Source of the DNA: Myxococcota bacterium
GTDB taxonomy: Bacteria; Myxococcota_C; UBA6777
Length of the DNA: 47,436 bases
Reading direction: 5' to 3'
Assembly: GCA_023150835.1 (NCBI GenBank)
Contig: JAKLKB010000037.1
Span: forward strand, 1-47,436
Part shown: piece by piece, positions 43,905 to 47,436 of the stretch
Layout: every line of letters starts with the position of its first letter
How positions within the stretch are numbered: position 1 is the stretch's first letter
Translations under genes and position numbers: made by a program
The notes under the pieces: model-generated
Seen by the model: only the letters and a program-made list of their open reading frames with translations
What the model was told of the DNA's origin: nothing
Databases searched by the model: none

Positions 43905-45079
43905 CAGTCCGGGGTGGAGGGCGGATTCAGCAGAAATTGCGTGACTTCGCGCAACATACTCGCAAGCCCACGTGTTTGCGCCACAACGAGCTTGGTGTTA
44001 AAAAGATGCTGTTGTTCGGTGTAGAGGTCGGATATCTTGTGCTGTAGCATCGTTGGAGCCCAGATGATCACGAGTTCTGCGCCCCGCATATCGTTCGCAG
44101 CCTGCTGAAGATCACGACGTTGCTTGCCATCCACAAGGGTAAATCGAATCCGTTGGAGCGGTTGGAGTTGCTGTATCTCAGCGTGCGTGGTAGGACTCCC
44201 TCCAACCAAAACCACCCGATAGATCCGCTTCTTTAGGCAAAGTCGGCCAAGACGTGTTGCAAAACGCCGACTCTCCGTGTTTTGGCAACACTCGCATTCG
44301 GACGGATCGGCGACCTTCAACGGACAACTTTCTTGCTCCTGTAGCTCTTGTTCGCAGATCGGATCGCCACAACTCAGCCGCAGCCGCTTTTTCAGCAAAG
44401 GTCCCAACTCATGGGGATCACCGCGCAGCAGACCAAGGAACGATTCACCGCTTTTCAACAGATGTTGTATCGCTTCGTTGAAAAGTGACGCCGGTACACC
44501 CCGTTGTTCGAGCAAAGAGGCCAACGGAAGATATCGCTCCGAATGACGGGACAGCGCCTCACAACGTTCCAGCGTTGCAGTATGCTGCTGCGATATCTGC
44601 TCGAAACGTTGGGATTCGGCAGTAAGATGCTCTTTCAACAACCCGATTTCTTGAACTTGTGCGATCACCATCCGCTCTTTTTCAACGATCTCTTGGCGCA
44701 AACGCTCGTTTTCCTCGCGCAAAGATTCTTTCTCTTGGCGCAATTGATCGGCTTCTTGGGAGGGTTCGCTTGGGTTCGGTGGGATGGCTGTTTTGGCCGA
44801 AGGAGTGTCGGGTTTTTTTTGTGCAGATCGGGTGGAAGACGAAGGTGGCGGTTTTGTGGGTTTGCCAAAAACCGATATCTCGGAAGGTGCGGGTTGTTCT
44901 TCGGCAAGCCAAAGGCGAGCTTCGGGACTCATCAAAAACGCCGAAGAGGTCTCAGCGCGCTTGACTGGAGGCGGAGGCGTGGGAGGATTGGGACTCGGTT
45001 TGACTTTCTTGAGGGGTTCCGCAAGCGAGCGGAATCCGCCCTGATCGCTAGAAGGTTTGGAAGATTTCTGTTTGCCCAT
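43904..45079 (-). CDS. Coiled-coil protein with DUF2325-like C-terminal domain
   Basis: 391 residues from the ATG at 45079 (MGKQKSSKPSS); the open frame to 45295 reads through the intergenic region. A Pro/Ser-rich disordered N-terminus (1-115) is followed by a coiled-coil (about residues 118-185, QLRQEKESLREENERLRQEI). About residues 210-285 have several Cys (LSCGDPIC, SCPLK, CECC, LCLKKR) that could bind metal. The C-terminal 95 residues (VVLVGGSPTTHAEIQ...FTLVDGKQRRDLQQAANDMRGAELVIIWAPTM...HNTKLVVAQTRGLASMLREV) match the pattern of DUF2325: GG near the start, D-G-K-x-R-R-D, and an R-G-x-x-S/A-x-L-R-E end. The function is unknown. It is divergent from rocD. Confidence 0.85.
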   Translation of the reverse strand: MGKQKSSKPSSDQGGFRSLAEPLKKVKPSPNPPTPPPPVKRAETSSAFLMSPEARLWLAEEQPAPSEISVFGKPTKPPPSSSTRSAQKKPDTPSAKTAIPPNPSEPSQEADQLRQEKESLREENERLRQEIVEKERMVIAQVQEIGLLKEHLTAESQRFEQISQQHTATLERCEALSRHSERYLPLASLLEQRGVPASLFNEAIQHLLKSGESFLGLLRGDPHELGPLLKKRLRLSCGDPICEQELQEQESCPLKVADPSECECCQNTESRRFATRLGRLCLKKRIYRVVLVGGSPTTHAEIQQLQPLQRIRFTLVDGKQRRDLQQAANDMRGAELVIIWAPTMLQHKISDLYTEQQHLFNTKLVVAQTRGLASMLREVTQFLLNPPSTPD

Positions 45080-45224
45080 GGATGCGCTCTTTGTGTAGAA
45101 AGGACTTACCTCGAAAACAGCAAAGCTATCACCGCCCGCACGAAGTGTAAAGCTGCACACGAACGACTTGTGTTCTTGAAAGATCGGGCCGTAAAAGATC
45201 AGATCTAGCGTTTGACTGCAAGGT

Positions 45225-45240
45225 TGCATAACATTATGCA
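45225..45240. promoter_or_regulatory. Palindromic operator-like site between the DUF2325 gene and rocD
   Basis: TGCATAA and TTATGCA are perfect inverted repeats separated by CA. TTGACT at 45212-45217 lies just upstream on the + strand, placing the palindrome where a -10 region would be for rocD transcription. The element loosely recalls ARG boxes (TGAAT...ATTCA) but spacing and bases differ. The 281-bp gap 45080-45360 contains nothing else recognisable. Confidence 0.4.
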
Positions 45241-45360
45241 GCCAATGCAAGGCGGCTGACCAAAGGACGAAACAACGCCCCTTGCAGATCTTCACTCCAT
45301 TAGATCAAACCATCCCACCACGCCGAAACGATCGGCAAAAAAGCTATATAGGAGACACCG

Positions 45361-46581
45361 ATGACAGAACATTCTGAGACGATGATCGCACAGACCGAGC
45401 GGTACAGCGCCCACAACTACAAGCCTTTGCCCGTGGTTATCGCGGAAGGTGCGGGGTGTTGGGTGACGGATGTAGATGGGAAGCGTTACCTCGATATGCT
45501 CAGCGCGTACTCCGCCCTCAACCAAGGACACCGTCATCCCCGAATCATCGGAGCGATGAAGCAACAATTAGAGCGCGTGACCCTGACTTCACGGGCTTTT
45601 TACAACGATCAGATGGGCGGTTTATGCGAAGATCTTGTCGCATTGACGGGCTTGGATCGGGTCCTTCCGATGAACTCAGGAGCCGAAGGCGTTGAGACCG
45701 CGTTGAAAGCGGCGAGAAAATGGGGTTACGAAGTCAAAAAAGTCGCAGCAAACCAAGCGGAGATCATCGTGTTTTCGGGCAACTTTCATGGCCGCACGAT
45801 CTCGATCGTCAGTTTTTCCACAGAACCACAAAACCAAGCAGGCTTTGGCCCGTTGACACCGGGGTTTCGCGTGGTCCCCTTTGGAGATATCACGGCGTTG
45901 GAAGCCGCGATCACGGCGAACACTGTGGGCGTACTGATCGAGCCGATCCAAGGCGAAGGCGGTGTGATCATGCCGCCCGAAGGATTTTTGCGCGATGTCC
46001 GTGCGCTTTGCACAAAACATCGCGTGTTGATGATCAACGATGAGATCCAAGTGGGATTGGGGCGAACGGGCCGGATGTTTTGCTACGAACACGAAGACGC
46101 CAAACCCGATCTACTGATCTTGGGAAAAGCCCTTGGTGGCGGCCTCTACCCTGTCTCTGCGGTGATCGGCATCGAAGAAGTCATGGCGGTGTTTCGACCG
46201 GGCGATCACGGCAGCACCTTTGGCGGAAATCCACTGGCCTGTGCTGTGGCCCGTGAGTCGTTGCGGGTGTTGAAAGACGAACGCTTGGCAGAACGTGCCG
46301 CAGAGATGGGCGTTTACTTTCGCCAACGGCTTGTCGCGATGAACAGCCCACACGTAGAAGAAGTCCGTGGCAAGGGGCTTTTGATCGGCGTACAGATCAA
46401 AAAATCCGCAGGTCTCGCCAAACCTTATTGCTACGCGATGATGAAAGAAGGCATCCTCGCCAAAGATACCCACGAACAAGTCATCCGTTTTGCCCCGCCT
46501 CTGGTCATCACCCAAGAAGAACTTGATTGGGCCTGCGAACGCATCGAGCGCATTCTCTGTGGTGCTGCTCTCCACAAATAA
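45361..46581 (+). CDS. rocD: Ornithine aminotransferase
   Basis: 406 residues, with AGGAG before the ATG. It is a class III PLP aminotransferase: YLDMLSAYSALNQGHRHP, RAFYNDQ, MNSGAEGVETALKAARKWGY, FHGRTISIVSFS, EPIQGEGGV, INDEIQVGLGRTG with Asp227, and the PLP Lys256 in LLILGKALGGG. This pattern is typical of ornithine-oxo-acid aminotransferase, which converts ornithine to glutamate semialdehyde in arginine/proline metabolism. No partner genes of that pathway are nearby. Confidence 0.96.
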   Translation: MTEHSETMIAQTERYSAHNYKPLPVVIAEGAGCWVTDVDGKRYLDMLSAYSALNQGHRHPRIIGAMKQQLERVTLTSRAFYNDQMGGLCEDLVALTGLDRVLPMNSGAEGVETALKAARKWGYEVKKVAANQAEIIVFSGNFHGRTISIVSFSTEPQNQAGFGPLTPGFRVVPFGDITALEAAITANTVGVLIEPIQGEGGVIMPPEGFLRDVRALCTKHRVLMINDEIQVGLGRTGRMFCYEHEDAKPDLLILGKALGGGLYPVSAVIGIEEVMAVFRPGDHGSTFGGNPLACAVARESLRVLKDERLAERAAEMGVYFRQRLVAMNSPHVEEVRGKGLLIGVQIKKSAGLAKPYCYAMMKEGILAKDTHEQVIRFAPPLVITQEELDWACERIERILCGAALHK

Positions 46582-46613
46582 GAGGGTCTCTAGAAAAAGG
46601 TTTATGTTGGAGA

Positions 46614-46722
46614 GTCGCGACCGATCTGGGTATTGCTTGATGGGGCGAGGACAAACAACAGGCACCGCAGGCACACTACAAGTTGGTCGCGACCGATCTG
46701 GGTATTGCTTGATGGGGCGAGG
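46614..46722. repeat. Two-copy 37-bp direct repeat (72-bp period)
   Basis: GTCGCGACCGATCTGGGTAT and 17 further bases at 46614-46650 recur identically at 46686-46722, separated by unrelated sequence. It starts 32 bp after the rocD stop codon. The 46582-46902 gap contains this, a family-2 element and nothing else recognised. Confidence 0.9.
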
Positions 46723-46838
46723 TACCAAGCCCCGCTTCCAAGGGCGCGGCTCTATGGACCCCGTATGGACGGGGCGATCAGCGTTTTTCAAAGCCAACAG
46801 AGCTATCGCTTGAACGCTTGCGAACACGGCTTTTTTGG
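46711..46838 (-). repeat. Family-2 multi-hairpin repeat, copy R4
   Basis: Read on the minus strand, AAAAAGCCGTGTTCGC then AGCGTTCAAGCG matches the start of R1/R2, followed by CCCCGTCCATACGGGG as a clear hairpin and a degraded 3' part. It lies in the convergent gap between rocD and the edge gene. Confidence 0.75.
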
Positions 46839-46902
46839 CTACGTATCGCTCCAGTAGATGTACGCTTCCAACAGATATCGCTGCTTTAGACACCCCCCAA
46901 GA

Positions 46903-47436
46903 TCACCGAATCGACCCTGTAGAAGAATTTCTCTCCCGAAATTTTCGCCAGTCTTCAAGAGACAGTTCGGTTGCTTTTTGTTGCTTTGCGGGTTGTTTTT
47001 CCATTTTTTCTGGCTTCTTGCTGAGCTGATCGCCCAACCATTCTCCCAATTTCACAAGAAGACCAAAGCCAGACTTTTTAAAGCGCTCCACCAATTTTTC
47101 AAGCTGCTTGAGATCTCCCCCGTGTTTGAGGAGAGTCACAAGGGTATCAATTCCTTTCGCTCCCAACTCCAAAGGATCGAGATTCGCCAAGACCTGCCAG
47201 ATCAGGCGGGGTTTTCGGATTTTTATCCCCCATCTTGCTGCTGTCGCAGAGGGGAGAGAAAAGCAGAAAGTCCGAGCGAAGAAAGAACCCACCGTCGCCG
47301 TACTTTCCGTACTTTCCGTACTTTCCGTACTTTCCGTACTTTCCGTACTTTCCGTACTTTCCGTACTTTCCGTACTTTCCGTACTTTCCGTACTTTCCGT
47401 ACTTTCCGTACTTTCCGTACTTTCCGTACTTTCCGT
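46903..47436 (-). CDS. Partial gene with Glu-Ser-Thr repeat, 5' end beyond the window
   Basis: 178 codons to the window edge without a stop. The outermost 45 or so codons, on the 9-bp array, read (Glu-Ser-Thr)n, then ATVGSFFARTFCFSLPSATA, then a helical, amphipathic C-terminal part (RLIWQVLANLDPLELGAKGI, LLKHGGDLKQLEKLVERFKK, FGLLVKLGEWLGDQL) and a basic tail. A GTG at 47292 could start a 129-codon version, but its ribosome-binding site is poor. EST repeats would fit the S/T/E-rich stalks of other envelope proteins here. No family was recognised. The start and full length cannot be known from this window. Confidence 0.55.
   Translation of the reverse strand, partial: TESTESTESTESTESTESTESTESTESTESTESTESTESTESTESTATVGSFFARTFCFSLPSATAARWGIKIRKPRLIWQVLANLDPLELGAKGIDTLVTLLKHGGDLKQLEKLVERFKKSGFGLLVKLGEWLGDQLSKKPEKMEKQPAKQQKATELSLEDWRKFRERNSSTGSIR
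47301..47436. repeat. 9-bp tandem array, at least 15 units, running off the window
   Basis: TACTTTCCG repeats without a single interruption from 47301 to the edge. The period is a multiple of three, and all six reading frames are open (Glu-Ser-Thr in the minus-strand frame used by the adjacent gene). Perfect identity of the units suggests recent expansion, or an assembly collapse/edge artefact. Confidence 0.95.

Noticed and set aside
45225-45240. A firm ARG-box call for ArgR at rocD
   Set aside because: Arm sequence and spacing differ from the ARG-box consensus; only a palindrome can be claimed.
45080-45295. N-terminal extension of the DUF2325 protein
   Set aside because: The extra 72 codons run through the divergent intergenic region and the palindrome, and lack protein-like structure.
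47301-47436. 9-bp array as a phase-variable on/off switch
   Set aside because: The period is a multiple of three, so changes in copy number do not shift the reading frame.
1-47436. tRNA, rRNA or other known RNA genes
   Set aside because: No cloverleaf with a GTTCGA-type T-loop and no rRNA core sequence was seen; T-loop-like strings fall inside coding sequence.

Overview
This window looks like a chromosomal segment of a Gram-negative, predatory-type or complex-lifestyle deltaproteobacterium, most likely in the Myxococcota/Bradymonadia sphere. The taxon is an inference. It rests on a Ser/Thr kinase fused to an AAA ATPase and TPRs, a second transmembrane Ser/Thr kinase, a PP2C phosphatase, many lipoproteins with E/P/T-rich linkers and Cys-rich modules, a leucine-degradation-type acyl-CoA carboxylase cluster, and many outer-envelope proteins of unknown function. 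I saw no rRNA, tRNA, CRISPR array, prophage or transposase gene.

Layout. 0.6-6.8 kb (+): envelope genes, namely a small lipoprotein, a coiled-coil membrane protein, a class A beta-lactamase-like serine hydrolase and a Cys-rich lipoprotein. 6.9-10.2 kb (-): two tandem paralogous beta-barrel proteins and a DUF4846 protein. 10.6-11.9 kb (+): a PP2C phosphatase. 12.0-17.7 kb (-): an endonuclease/exonuclease/phosphatase-family protein, a DUF2786-like protein, tsaE overlapping the fused nnr gene, and rng. 17.8-23.7 kb (-): two Ser/Thr kinases and a small lipoprotein. 24-27.4 kb: a hypothetical gene (-), then a Nif3-family protein, a membrane lipoprotein and a HEAT-like protein (+). 27.7-35.0 kb (-): carboxyltransferase, biotin carboxylase, biotin carrier protein and a LiuC-type enoyl-CoA hydratase, followed by a PAS-GGDEF-EAL protein. 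35.2-43.1 kb: a gene fragment, an Ig-like/Cys-rich lipoprotein, a long coiled-coil secreted protein (+), a collagen-like lipoprotein with an FGE-sulfatase domain, a TM protein and pcm. 43.3-46.6 kb: a small membrane protein, a DUF2325 coiled-coil protein and rocD. The right edge enters a 9-bp tandem array that is open as coding sequence.

The most unusual content is non-coding. (1) A dispersed repeat of about 113 bp has imperfect terminal inverted repeats (TACGAAATCCGC / TACGATATCCGAG) and an internal hairpin. It occurs about seven times, often abutting stop codons, and in one place one copy sits inside the hairpin loop of another, which suggests MITE-like mobility. (2) A second dispersed repeat of about 130 bp forms successive hairpins with compensatory base changes between copies, and sits close to the 3' ends of genes. 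(3) Five unrelated two-copy direct repeats share a period of 71-75 bp and lie at or just after the 3' ends of genes. (4) There are many other local tandem arrays of 9, 12, 19, 30, 32, 34, 42, 50 and 55 bp, in genes and between them. Coding functions are assigned from motifs read by eye. No similarity search was run.
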